From NCBI GenBank assembly GCA_015520485.1, contig WAPX01000059.1, positions 1 to 64,000 on the forward strand: a stretch of DNA of 64,000 bases. The letters are read 5' to 3'. Positions 45,681 through 54,307 of this stretch are shown here, piece after piece; within the stretch, counting starts at the first letter, position 1; each line of letters begins with the position of its first letter. A program made the position numbers and the translations under genes. Origin of the DNA: Archaeoglobaceae archaeon (GTDB lineage: Archaea; Halobacteriota; Archaeoglobi; Archaeoglobales; Archaeoglobaceae). The notes beneath the pieces are model-generated. The model was not told where the DNA came from. It did not search any database and saw only the letters and a program-made list of their open reading frames with translations.

Positions 45681-46406
45681 GTGAGATTACAGATAACTCT
45701 TTCAGCTAAAAAAACTCCAGAATTTTTAGACTTCAACCACAACTACTGGCTTGCATCAATGATTTACCGGGCAATAGGGAGGGTTGATGCAAACACATCT
45801 CTTGAACTGCATAAACCTTCTGTTTCCAAGTTTTTTACTTTCAGCAGGTTATTCGTTAAAGATAAAAAGTTTGAAATACAGGACGGCAAAATGAAAATTT
45901 TATCGCCAGAACTCTACTTCTTTTTTTCAAGTTTAAAAAATTACTTATGCGTGTGTTTAATTGAAGGATTGCTGCAAAAGCCGGAGGTAAAAATAGGCAG
46001 TTCCGATTTTCTGGTTTCAGAAGTAAAGGTCATCAAGGAAAAGGAGATTAAGAGTAAAGCAAGATTCGTAACGCTTTCTCCGATAAACGTTACCACGGCT
46101 GAGAAGAGGAACGGAAGGTTAAGGACTGTTGATCTGTACCCCGACAATCCAAAGTTCTATGAAAACCTGAAGCAAAATCTGGTTAAAAAGTACAGGGCTT
46201 TTCACGGCAAAGAACCGGAAAGTGAGGAGCTGAACATAAAAGTTATCAGAGCCAAACCGGTAAGAATAAAGGTAAAGGATACGTACCACAGAGCATCTCT
46301 GATGGTTTTTGACGCTGAGGGCGATAGAGGTTTGCTGGAAATCGGATATAAAGCGGGATTCGGCAGCAAGACGAGCATGGGATTTGGAATGGTAAAGGTT
46401 TTATGA
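45681..46406 (+). CDS. cas6: CRISPR RNA endonuclease Cas6
   Basis: 241 residues from GTG 45681. Ferredoxin-like repeat protein with the C-terminal Gly-rich loop GYKAGFGSKTSMGFGMVKVL that defines Cas6. The middle holds RFVTLSPINVTTAE. It processes CRISPR transcripts. No effector genes (cas3, 5, 7, 8) and no CRISPR array are in the window. Confidence 0.92.
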   Translation: MRLQITLSAKKTPEFLDFNHNYWLASMIYRAIGRVDANTSLELHKPSVSKFFTFSRLFVKDKKFEIQDGKMKILSPELYFFFSSLKNYLCVCLIEGLLQKPEVKIGSSDFLVSEVKVIKEKEIKSKARFVTLSPINVTTAEKRNGRLRTVDLYPDNPKFYENLKQNLVKKYRAFHGKEPESEELNIKVIRAKPVRIKVKDTYHRASLMVFDAEGDRGLLEIGYKAGFGSKTSMGFGMVKVL

Positions 46407-46432
46407 ATTCTGCAACTGTCCTGTTTCTCACA

Positions 46433-46449
46433 ATTGTTATAATAACAAT
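46433..46449. repeat. 17-base palindrome upstream of a wHTH gene
   Basis: ATTGTTATAATAACAAT: two perfect 8-base arms around one A. It lies 26 bases before the TATA box of the wHTH gene and 27 after cas6. It could be an operator for that regulator; a terminator for cas6 is less likely, since no T-run follows. Confidence 0.45.
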
Positions 46450-46474
46450 AAAAAGGTTTTAGGTTTTAGCTAAA

Positions 46475-46482
46475 TTTATATA
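46475..46482 (+). promoter_or_regulatory. TATA box for the wHTH gene
   Basis: TTTATATA following TAGCTAAA. Transcription would start near 46505, which places the ATG 46482 outside the message and supports ATG 46518 as the start. Confidence 0.5.
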
Positions 46483-46517
46483 TGAGGTCAGTCAGACAAT
46501 CTACTGAGGAGTTGGAG

Positions 46518-46766
46518 ATGAGAGACCGTCGTTCCCGGCACGAGATTATGATTGACATACTCAGAATTGTTGTTAGAGAAGCAAATGTAACGAGGATCGT
46601 TTACGGTGCAAATATAAATTTCAAAATGGCTCAGGCATATATAACCTATATGGTAGAAAAAGGTCTGGTAGAGTCATTGTCCAGAGACGGTAAGATCTGT
46701 TACAGAATAACCGACAAAGGTCAGACTTTTCTCCAGAAGTTTTCTGAGCTTATTGAGCTGGAATAA
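46518..46766 (+). CDS. Small winged-helix DNA-binding protein
   Basis: 82 residues from ATG 46518, preceded by GAGGAGTTGGAG. A single winged helix: IMIDILRIVVREANVTRIVYG, NINFKMAQAYITYMVEKGLV and the wing LSRDGKICYRITDKGQTFL. Archaeal transcription regulators of this size are common. Next to cas6 and a palindrome, so it may control itself or the cas genes; target not known. Confidence 0.8.
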   Translation: MRDRRSRHEIMIDILRIVVREANVTRIVYGANINFKMAQAYITYMVEKGLVESLSRDGKICYRITDKGQTFLQKFSELIELE

Positions 46767-46856
46767 ATGACATAACACGACGCACATAAATAAATATATA
46801 TTTTTTTAATTTATGTAGTTTAGTAGTAGTTTTAAAGACTTCCTTACACACCAGAC

Positions 46857-47085
46857 TGATGTTGAGCTCGGCTTCTGTTCAAACCTTCTTGGCTCTGAAA
46901 AGATTGGGATTAAAATACAGGCATGAGACCTTTGGTGAATGCAGTAGAGAGTTTCTTTTCGAAGTTTAAGGGATGAAGAGGTTCTGGAACAGGTTTCCTT
47001 AAAAGTTCTTTTGAGTGCAGAGCGGGTTAGAGAGTTTTATGGTTTTCTATAACTACTGGGGATGTTTATCTTGACAGCACCTTGA
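46857..47085 (+). pseudogene. IS transposase relic, copy A
   Basis: In several frames, parts of a DDE transposase C-terminus are readable: LALKRLGLKYRHETFGE, then FFSKFK, KRFWNRFP and YNYWGCLS followed by a stop. The same DNA recurs at 63060-63305, with about 85 to 90 percent identity by eye over 47009-47075, and in reverse at 59498-60084. Frameshifts and lost start show it is dead. Likely IS6-like by the KERTKRFWN motif. Confidence 0.65.
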
Positions 47086-47190
47086 AAAGGAAGTCGCAAT
47101 ACTGAAGAGATTATTTTGAAAGATTATGGTGTATTGAGGGGGTGGAAGTTATTAAAATCATGCGAGACAATCTTACTGAAGGTGTTTCGA

Positions 47191-47649
47191 ATGCGTGACG
47201 AACTCAGAAAGTTTACCGTAAAGCCGATAGGTGTCGTGCACAACCCGAGAAAAGAAATTCCATTTCAACCGGCTTTTGCCGAAGAAGATTACACGGTGGA
47301 AATAGAAGTGTTTCCCGAGTACTCGAAAGGTCTTTACAAACTCGAAAGGTACTCACACGTAATAGTTCTGATGTACTTCCACCTGTCAAAGGACTATAGC
47401 CTGATCGTTAAACCCCACTTCAGCGATGAGTTGAGAGGAGTCTTTGCGACGCGATCTCCGAGAAGACCAAATCCAATAGCGATTTCCACAGTAAAGCTTG
47501 AAAGAGTGGAGAAAAATAAAATATACGTAAAAAATTTAGATGCCTACGATGGCACGCCTGTGCTGGATATAAAGCCCCACTCCCGCCTGCTCGATTGTCC
47601 TGAGTTCAGCAGAGATGAAATAGCGATGCACCTGAAAGGCGAAAGATAA
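47191..47649 (+). CDS. trmO: TsaA/TrmO-type tRNA methyltransferase
   Basis: About 152 residues from ATG 47191 (RDELRKFTVKPIGVVHNPRK), with AAGGTG upstream; the frame extends 25 codons into the IS relic. Family signs: PIGVVHNPRKEIPFQPAF, LRGVFATRSPRRPNPIAIS and LDAYDGTPVLDIKP. TrmO adds N6-methyl to t6A37 in tRNA using SAM in a beta-barrel fold. Ends 28 bases before sepS. Confidence 0.88.
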   Translation: MRDELRKFTVKPIGVVHNPRKEIPFQPAFAEEDYTVEIEVFPEYSKGLYKLERYSHVIVLMYFHLSKDYSLIVKPHFSDELRGVFATRSPRRPNPIAISTVKLERVEKNKIYVKNLDAYDGTPVLDIKPHSRLLDCPEFSRDEIAMHLKGER

Positions 47650-47677
47650 ATACAACCACTCCCCTTGAGTTCTGCCG

Positions 47678-49288
47678 ATGAAATTCGATGCTAAGAACTA
47701 CAGAGAACTCGTCGAAAGAGACTTCGAAAAAGCCTGGCTGGAAAGCAGAAAAGTTCTGAGTGAGAGAGACCCGAACAGTCAGTATCCCAGACTGTTTTAC
47801 GGTTTTGGAAAGGAGCACCCGCTTTTTTCAACCATACAGAAACTGAGGGAAGCTTACCTCAGACTTGGTTTTGTGGAGGTTGTAAATCCGCTTATAGTTG
47901 AAGACGTGCACGTAAAAAAGCAGTTTGGAAAGGAAGCTTTGGCCGTTCTCGACAGGTGCTTCTACCTCGCGTCTCTGCCAAAGCCAAATATCGGCATCTC
48001 TACAGAAAAAATCGAAACGATTGAGAGTATTGCCGGGAAGATGGACGAAGAAAAAATCGAAAAGCTAAGGGAAATCCTGCACATGTACAAGAAGGGAAGA
48101 ATTGACGGGGATGACCTTAGCTACGAGGTTGCGAGGGCTATTGGAGTTGACGACACGACGGCGATCAGGATAATAGACGAAGTGTTTCCGGAGTTCAAAA
48201 CGCTTGTACCCGAGCCTTTAACGCTGACGCTCAGGAGTCACATGACTGCCGGGTGGTTTTTAACTCTCAGCAAGCTTGCCGATAAACTGCCGCTGCCGAT
48301 AAAACTGTTCAGCGTGGACAGATGTTTCAGGAAAGAGCAGGGAGAAGACCCCACGAGGCTTTACACGTACTTCTCTGCGAGCTGCGTCGTAGTCGATGAA
48401 GACGTAAGCGTTGACGATGGAAAGGCAGTTGCGGAAGGGCTTTTGAGACAGTTTGGATTTAAAAAGTTTCAATTCAGGAAGGACGAGAAGAGGAGCAAGT
48501 ACTACATCCCCGGAACCCAGACCGAAGTTTTCGCGTACCACCCCGCAATAGAAGGTTCCAGCACCAAGTACTCCGACGGCTGGATAGAAATAGCGACCTT
48601 CGGCATATACTCGCCTACAGCTCTCTCTCAGTACGATATAGAATACCCCGTTATGAATCTCGGTCTCGGAGTTGAAAGGCTGTCGATGATACTGCACAGC
48701 TGCTCGGACGTCAGAAAGCTCGTATACCCTCAGTTCTACGGTGGAATAAAAGTTGAAGATGTGGATATAGCCAGAGCGATGCGGATTGACGAAGTTCCCA
48801 AGAGCGCTGCGGGAATGGAAATAGCGAGGTCGGTGATCAGGGTGGCTGAAGAGAAGGCAAACGAGAGAAGTCCGTGCTCCTTCAAAGTCTGGGAAGGAGA
48901 GATGTACGGCAGGAGCGTAAGTGTTGAGATATTTGAGAGAGAAGAAAACACAAAGCTTTGCGGTCCGGCTTACGCAAATGAGATAGTCGTTTACAGCGGC
49001 AGCATATACGGATTGCCGAGAAACGACAGGTGGGAGGAATACTTCAGAGAGGGCGTGCCAACCGGAATAAGGTACATTGACGGATTTGCCTACAGGGCAG
49101 GTAGTTTTGCAGAGAACTGCGCTGCAAGAGGTGTGAACGGAGAAATAAGAGTGAGGATGGTCGAGAGTTTGAGCGACGTTAACGTAAGACTTCAGGAAAA
49201 CGTTAGAAGGTACATATCCTCTTCAAACGGAAAAATCGACGTCAGAGGGCCGATGTTTGTTGCCATCAGGGTGAAGGTAGCTGATTAG
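47678..49288 (+). CDS. sepS: O-phosphoseryl-tRNA(Cys) synthetase
   Basis: Class II synthetase that charges tRNA-Cys with phosphoserine; SepCysS then makes Cys-tRNA. 536 residues, full length: HPLFSTIQKLREAYLRLGFVE, LRSHMTAGWFLTL (motif 2 area), FRKEQGEDPTRLYTYFSASC, and MNLGLGVERLSMILHS (motif 3). Known from methanogens and Archaeoglobus, which lack CysRS. SepCysS is not in the window. Confidence 0.96.
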   Translation: MKFDAKNYRELVERDFEKAWLESRKVLSERDPNSQYPRLFYGFGKEHPLFSTIQKLREAYLRLGFVEVVNPLIVEDVHVKKQFGKEALAVLDRCFYLASLPKPNIGISTEKIETIESIAGKMDEEKIEKLREILHMYKKGRIDGDDLSYEVARAIGVDDTTAIRIIDEVFPEFKTLVPEPLTLTLRSHMTAGWFLTLSKLADKLPLPIKLFSVDRCFRKEQGEDPTRLYTYFSASCVVVDEDVSVDDGKAVAEGLLRQFGFKKFQFRKDEKRSKYYIPGTQTEVFAYHPAIEGSSTKYSDGWIEIATFGIYSPTALSQYDIEYPVMNLGLGVERLSMILHSCSDVRKLVYPQFYGGIKVEDVDIARAMRIDEVPKSAAGMEIARSVIRVAEEKANERSPCSFKVWEGEMYGRSVSVEIFEREENTKLCGPAYANEIVVYSGSIYGLPRNDRWEEYFREGVPTGIRYIDGFAYRAGSFAENCAARGVNGEIRVRMVESLSDVNVRLQENVRRYISSSNGKIDVRGPMFVAIRVKVAD

Positions 49289-49374
49289 GTTGGTTTGATT
49301 TTTGGTCTATTTTGGAGCCTATTTTAAACAAATTAAGTATTTTTAACTAAAATTTTTGAAATGGAAATATACAA

Positions 49375-49446
49375 ATGAGTGAACCCATAAAGGGTTATCC
49401 AGCACAGCAGGCACAGCAGTTAAACTCCGGAAGGTTCAACCTCTAA
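49375..49446 (+). other. Possible 23-codon microprotein before the HEAT gene
   Basis: ATG 49375 to TAA 49446 encodes MSEPIKGYPAQQAQQLNSG plus RFNL. A TATA-like TTAAGTATT lies at about 49333-49341, so this would be the first ORF of the message, and it ends one base before the HEAT protein ATG, which has only a weak ribosome site of its own. Coupling is possible. Chance cannot be ruled out. Confidence 0.35.
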
Positions 49447-49447
49447 C

Positions 49448-49972
49448 ATGGATTGTTTTGAAAAGATCAGGGATTTCTGCTCGAAAGCAAGAGTGAGCGA
49501 TGAAGATGTGGAGGAGCTTGAGGGTTGTGAGGACGAGCTGATCGAGGCGTTTAAGAGAGAGAAGGACTGCAACGTCAGAAAGAAGCTGGTCTTTGCAATG
49601 GGTATTCTCGGAACCCGGTTTGCACCTTACCTGAAAGAAGCTCTGAAAGACGAATGCCCGTGGGTTAGAGGTTACGCAGCGGAGATGCTGGGGAAAATTG
49701 GAGTTGAGGACGATGAGCTGGTTAACCTCCTGAAGGATAGCTGTCCGTGGGTCAGACACAGAACTCTGGACGGCATTACTTGCCTCTGCGAGAGTCCCGA
49801 GTTTGCCAGAAAGGTTTACAGATACGTGCTTGAAAAACTCAAGGATTCAAGCCCCTACGTGCAGAACTACGCTATTCAGGCTCTAAAAGCCTGTCTGAAG
49901 TCTCTAAGGAGGGCTGAAATGCACAAGGAGGCCGATGAAATTGAACGGGCACTGAAAGAAATCGATTCCTGA
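49448..49972 (+). CDS. HEAT-repeat protein
   Basis: 174 residues made of about four to five HEAT-like helical pairs; recurring units are RKKLVFAMGILGTRFAPYL, CPWVRGYAAEMLGKIGV, CPWVRHRTLDGITCLCES and SPYVQNYAIQALKACL. Such proteins are scaffolds; some act on phycobilin or iron-sulfur enzymes, but no role can be claimed here. Confidence 0.8.
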   Translation: MDCFEKIRDFCSKARVSDEDVEELEGCEDELIEAFKREKDCNVRKKLVFAMGILGTRFAPYLKEALKDECPWVRGYAAEMLGKIGVEDDELVNLLKDSCPWVRHRTLDGITCLCESPEFARKVYRYVLEKLKDSSPYVQNYAIQALKACLKSLRRAEMHKEADEIERALKEIDS

Positions 49973-50064
49973 CTGCAAGTTTTAAGATTAAAAGTTAAAT
50001 AAATTGCTATAATAAACTAATAAAATGTTAATTGCTGGATTAGTTTTTCACTTTATTTTCACTT

Positions 50065-51138
50065 TTACTCTTTTATTCTGGCAATTTCCGGTTTTCTCGT
50101 TTCGTAGGCCTTCTTTATCGGTTTGGTCAGTATTGGTTTCTCCGGAATCAGACCTTCCGGCTTGTAGTACAGGATGAGTAGCATCATCACGCCGAAAAGT
50201 ATGTACTCCAGCCACACGGCTTCAACTGGTAGATGCAGGATGGAGACTATGTTCGTTTTGTAGAAGTCTATGATTTCCATGACTGTTACGAAGATGAGCG
50301 TGCCCAGCGTCACTCCCCTGTTGTTTCCGGCTCCTCCGAGCAGGATTATCAGGAACGGGTAAAACGTCCACAGCGTTCTGCCAGTAATCATAAACGAATT
50401 TGCCTGAACTCTCAGCGTGTAAAAGGATAGCAGCACTCCAGTTATTGCAGCTACTGCAGAACCAACGGCCATGGTCATAATTCTGACCTTCATTATGTCC
50501 CTTCCGTAAACCCTCACGACGTCCTCGTTTTCCTTCATAGCCCTGAGTATTCTTCCGTACGGCGTGTTCATCAGTCTCTCGAAGAACAGGTACGTCAGCA
50601 GCGCTATTAAAAGCACAATACCCACGAAGGCGAGTTTTTTGGCGTTCCCCTGCAGAAACGCGAGGAAGTCCGGAACGGAGACGCCGTAGTAGCTACCTAT
50701 TATTGCTGGATCGTAGTAGCAAATCATCGTAACAGTTTCAGCTATTGCGAGCAGCGTTATTGCGAGGTAATCCTCTCTCAGCCTCGCGCTCGGAAGTATG
50801 AAAACAGCTCCCACGATTGCTCCTATTGCTATTGCGAGCAGGAGCGTTGCTACCAGCAGAACCAGCCCGAGCGTGGGGTTGTGCTGTATATATGTGGTCA
50901 TTTCGTTGCTGACAACAGATGTTGCCGTTGATAAACCTCCAATTCCCATTTTAACTCCGTAAACAGCCATCAGTATTCTCGTCACCACTCCCCCGGCAAC
51001 AACAGACCCGACGAGGACGGAAAGAGCTTTTCCGAAGTTTGGAATACCTCCGTAGCCGTATTCCATGTTGAGGCTTAAAGAAACGATGAGGTACATTCCG
51101 AACCACAACAGTATGTTCAGTATCAGTCCGTAGAGCAA
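50065..51138 (-). CDS. livM: Branched-chain amino acid ABC permease LivM
   Basis: 357 residues, about ten hydrophobic segments, with SARLREDYLAITLLAIAETV and PYGRILRAMKENEDVVRVYGRD (the EAA-type contact loop for the ATPase). Start TTG 51138 follows GGAGGTGTAAACC. Follows livH by three bases. The ATPases LivG/LivF and the binding protein are not in the window. Confidence 0.92.
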   Translation of the reverse strand: MLYGLILNILLWFGMYLIVSLSLNMEYGYGGIPNFGKALSVLVGSVVAGGVVTRILMAVYGVKMGIGGLSTATSVVSNEMTTYIQHNPTLGLVLLVATLLLAIAIGAIVGAVFILPSARLREDYLAITLLAIAETVTMICYYDPAIIGSYYGVSVPDFLAFLQGNAKKLAFVGIVLLIALLTYLFFERLMNTPYGRILRAMKENEDVVRVYGRDIMKVRIMTMAVGSAVAAITGVLLSFYTLRVQANSFMITGRTLWTFYPFLIILLGGAGNNRGVTLGTLIFVTVMEIIDFYKTNIVSILHLPVEAVWLEYILFGVMMLLILYYKPEGLIPEKPILTKPIKKAYETRKPEIARIKE

Positions 51139-51141
51139 GGT

Positions 51142-52083
51142 TTACACCTCCTTTGCCCCTCTTTTCTGCAGTTTCTTTGCGACAAGCCTCCACTCAACTC
51201 CGGCTATTCCCTGAGGTGCTACGAGCAGCGTGACTATAATTATCGCAAGTGCCACGACCTTTCCGTAAACGAGCATACCTGCACCGAAGACAGTTGAGAG
51301 CCAGTACGTGACGAGAGATTCGGACATTCCTACAATGTACCCGCCCACGAGAGCACCGTATATGTTGTTCAACCCTCCGACTATGCTTGCTGCGAATATC
51401 GAAACTATGATTATCTCTGCTGTGGCCGGAACTATTTCCTGCTTGAAGGGCAGCAAACATCCTGCCATTGCCGCAAGAGCGCCGGACAGAAACCAGGCAA
51501 ACATCCTCGTGTACTCAACGTTGACACCCATGATCTCTGCGAGAGCCGGATTTTCCATGGACGCCCTTAAAGCAATTCCGAATTTTGTTTTGTACAGAAG
51601 TGTGAAGAGGACGGCAAACGTAACGACTATGACGAGGGTGGAGATCACGAGAATTGCTGGCATGCCAAAAATCTGGAAGTCTAAGTACGTGAACATGTAC
51701 ATCTCGCACGGACTGCCCGTGAGCTTTCCCAGATAACCGGCGTATATTCCTCTCAGGCCGAGTAAAATCAGGTCCAGTGCAAGAGTCGCAATCATCAGCG
51801 TTACAATTGTTGCTCCCCTTCGTATAAGCGGTTTGAGAACGAGGAGGTAGCTCAGCAAACCAACTATGCCCCCCATCACAAAGGCGAGCGGTAGCGATAC
51901 GTAGGGTTGTATTCTGAACAGCCGGTACACAGTCAGCGCCGTGTAAGACCCCACCACAGCAAACGAACCCTGTGCAAAGTTCGGTACAGCAGTGGTGATA
52001 TACGCTAAGGTCAGGCCAACTGCGAGTAACGCTAAGAGATTTGAGTAGATTAAAGCACCCGTGAGAACTTCCATTCCAGGCAT
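51142..52083 (-). CDS. livH: Branched-chain amino acid ABC permease LivH
   Basis: About 313 residues and eight to nine membrane helices. NFAQGSFAVVGSYTALTVYR and the loop GIALRASMENPALAEIMGVNVEY are typical. ATG 52083 is chosen because GAGGTTGA lies six bases before it; the frame extends six codons more. First gene of livHM. Confidence 0.92.
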   Translation of the reverse strand: MPGMEVLTGALIYSNLLALLAVGLTLAYITTAVPNFAQGSFAVVGSYTALTVYRLFRIQPYVSLPLAFVMGGIVGLLSYLLVLKPLIRRGATIVTLMIATLALDLILLGLRGIYAGYLGKLTGSPCEMYMFTYLDFQIFGMPAILVISTLVIVVTFAVLFTLLYKTKFGIALRASMENPALAEIMGVNVEYTRMFAWFLSGALAAMAGCLLPFKQEIVPATAEIIIVSIFAASIVGGLNNIYGALVGGYIVGMSESLVTYWLSTVFGAGMLVYGKVVALAIIIVTLLVAPQGIAGVEWRLVAKKLQKRGAKEV

Positions 52084-52277
52084 AGCTTCAACCTCATGCA
52101 AGGAATTTAAAACTTTAGCGGAGCTGTTTACTGTCGGTTAATGTCTGGTATTTTTGAAATTTCAGAGATTTAGTAGTGTTGCTGTTAGTTCTGTTTGCAG
52201 GCAGACGTTGACTGATAATTTTAAAAGTGACACAATTACATGTAATTACCTGTAAAGACTTAAAACTTGCAAAAAAT

Positions 52278-53651
52278 CTAAGCCTTAGAAACTCCAGCAC
52301 TCCTGACGAACCTTCTGACAAGAGTCGGATAGCTCAGAACGTGAACGTGAATGTAGTTGACGATCGTATTTTTTCTGGAAGCGCCGTCTCTCTCACCGTC
52401 AATGCCCTTGCCCCTTTTAACCCTGTAGGTGAATTCGAGCTTCTTTTTGGGTATCACCTTCGAGTAGTGAAATTCGTGCCCCTTCACGATGTCTCCCTTT
52501 CTAGCCACGATACTGCTCCTTTCGCATCTGTATATCGAGTAACCGAGAGCCTGAAACCTCCTGTGCATTTCTGTTTCGTACGGCATAAAGCCCACCATTT
52601 CGTATTCGCTTCTGTCAACCAGCCTGAGCTTTTCACCGAGAAACATCAGACCGCCACATTCAGCGTAAACGGGCTTTCCGGACTCGCAGAAGTCGTATAC
52701 GCTCTCTCTCAGCGACCAGTTCCTTTCCAGCTCTTCGGCAAAAACTTCGGGAAAACCACCACCGATGTAAAGAGCGTCAACGTCCGGGAGTTTTTTGTCT
52801 GAAAGAGAATCTATCACAACAACTTCAGCTCTTGCCGAGAGAGCGTCTATGTTGTCCTGATAGTAGAAGTTGAAGGATCTGTCTCTGAAGACACCAATCC
52901 TGACGTTTTTGCTTTCGCTTTTGAAAATTGGATGCTCCGGAACTTCCTCGAGTGGTGGTGCTCTCTCGGCAATTTTCACGATTTCGTCAACGTTTACGTA
53001 AGTTTCCACGAGCTCGGCAAGCCTGTCGAACAGACCCTCGAACTCTTCCTTCTTTTCGTATGCGGGAATCAAGCCGAGATGCCTGTCCGGGATTACGACG
53101 TCTTTTCTCCTCGGAATAACTCCAACCACCTTTACCTTTGCAAGCTTTTCTGCGGCGAGCCTCGCTTTCATTGCATGTCTCTCGCTCCCGACTCTGTTCA
53201 GAATCACACCTTCAATCATCACTTCGGGGTCGAACGTTTTGTAGCCGTAAATAAAAGGAGCGACCGTTCTCGACATCCTTTCCACGTTGGCTATAAGCAC
53301 GACCGGGCACTTCAGAATCTTACTGACTTCCGCCGTGCTGCCCTTCTCGTCCGTGGCGTGATGGGAGTCGTGAAGGCCCATAGTACCTTCTATAACCGCT
53401 ATGTCTGCGTTTCTGAAGTTTCTCTCGAACGTCTCAACTATGTCCACTCCGGATAGCATGAAGCTGTCGAGATTTCTGCTGTACCTTCCCGTGGCGAAGT
53501 GGTGGAAACTCGGGTCTATGAAGTCCGGGCCAACCTTGTAGGGCTGAACACGGTATCCCCTGTTGACCAGAGCTCTCATCAGGCCGATAGAAATCATCGT
53601 TTTTCCAACCCTGCTGCTCGTCCCACTGAGTATGATTCTCGGAATGTCCAT
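52278..53651 (-). CDS. Cobyrinate or Ni-sirohydrochlorin a,c-diamide synthase (CbiA/CfbB)
   Basis: 457 residues. N-terminal ATP-dependent part: SGTSSRVGKTMISIGLMRAL, VGPDFIDPSFHHFATG. C-terminal glutamine amidotransferase: YIGGGFPEVFAEEL and the catalytic Cys in YAECGGLMFLGE. The family adds amides to corrin or nickel-porphinoid precursors. Archaeoglobus makes cobalamin and has no F430-based methanogenesis, so CbiA is likelier, but the two are close. No other corrin genes nearby. Confidence 0.9.
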   Translation of the reverse strand: MDIPRIILSGTSSRVGKTMISIGLMRALVNRGYRVQPYKVGPDFIDPSFHHFATGRYSRNLDSFMLSGVDIVETFERNFRNADIAVIEGTMGLHDSHHATDEKGSTAEVSKILKCPVVLIANVERMSRTVAPFIYGYKTFDPEVMIEGVILNRVGSERHAMKARLAAEKLAKVKVVGVIPRRKDVVIPDRHLGLIPAYEKKEEFEGLFDRLAELVETYVNVDEIVKIAERAPPLEEVPEHPIFKSESKNVRIGVFRDRSFNFYYQDNIDALSARAEVVVIDSLSDKKLPDVDALYIGGGFPEVFAEELERNWSLRESVYDFCESGKPVYAECGGLMFLGEKLRLVDRSEYEMVGFMPYETEMHRRFQALGYSIYRCERSSIVARKGDIVKGHEFHYSKVIPKKKLEFTYRVKRGKGIDGERDGASRKNTIVNYIHVHVLSYPTLVRRFVRSAGVSKA

Positions 53652-53815
53652 CATGTCTGGTGAAGTTCGGCACAGAGGGTTAAAATACTTCCCGTTTTCA
53701 TTTTGTTCTGCATTTTAGCTTTGACTGGCAGTAACTTTGAGGCAGAGAATTGAGGAGAATTAATGTACCGAACCCCAACATTAATAGGGATGCGAGGCGC
53801 AAAAACAAAAAAAGC

Positions 53816-53956
53816 CTATATTGCCATAACCTTCTTTTTGAGAGCTGGAGGTCTGGGCTTCATGAGTATTCTGCTTCCGCACTTCGTGCACTGAACTCTT
53901 TCTCCCGGCTCGACATCTACTTCCGCTCCACACATGGCGCAGATGTAAACGGTCAT
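53816..53956 (-). CDS. rpoP: RNA polymerase subunit P (Rpo12)
   Basis: 46 residues: MTVYICAMCGAEVDVEPGER, then CTKCGSRILMKPRPP and a basic end. One zinc ribbon (CxxC...CxxC) and the RILMKPRP motif are diagnostic for Rpo12. A TATA-like TTAATATA at about 53977-53984 is less than 30 bases from the ATG. Upstream of the CbiA gene on the same strand, with a gap of 164 bases. Confidence 0.93.
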   Translation of the reverse strand: MTVYICAMCGAEVDVEPGERVQCTKCGSRILMKPRPPALKKKVMAI

Positions 53957-54307
53957 GGTGGTCACTGTGCTGAAAGAGTATATTAACTCTCCGATTGTCA
54001 GTTTGTACTTCTCTATTTCGAGATTGAAACAGGATTAAGATAAGGAATCAAACGCACTCGGTAACGTTACAAGATGTGCAGGAGCTCGGCAAATAAGCTT
54101 TGAAACATTTATTAAGTCCCAACATCTGTTGGATATTTAACACACTCCGTGTTCGTCAGCGTTAACAGTTATCGCTCCAATATTGCTTGGCAGTGAAATC
54201 GGAGATAACTTTCAACTCTTCTAATTTTCTCTGAAGAGCCGTGTATTAAAAAAGTTTATGAAAGTTATGTATGTCAGTAAAGCACTCTTGGTATTCAGTC
54301 AGCTGAG
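53957..54307. other. Intergenic region without a visible gene
   Basis: About 350 AT-rich bases between rpoP and the phosphohexomutase. It holds the rpoP promoter near its left end and short T-runs. A single GAGATTGAAACAGG at about 54033 resembles the end of some CRISPR repeats but is not repeated. No tRNA or ORF is seen. Confidence 0.5.

Noticed and set aside
54028-54050. GAGATTGAAACAGG resembling the end of a CRISPR repeat
   Set aside because: Only one unit; no second copy at spacer distance, so no array.
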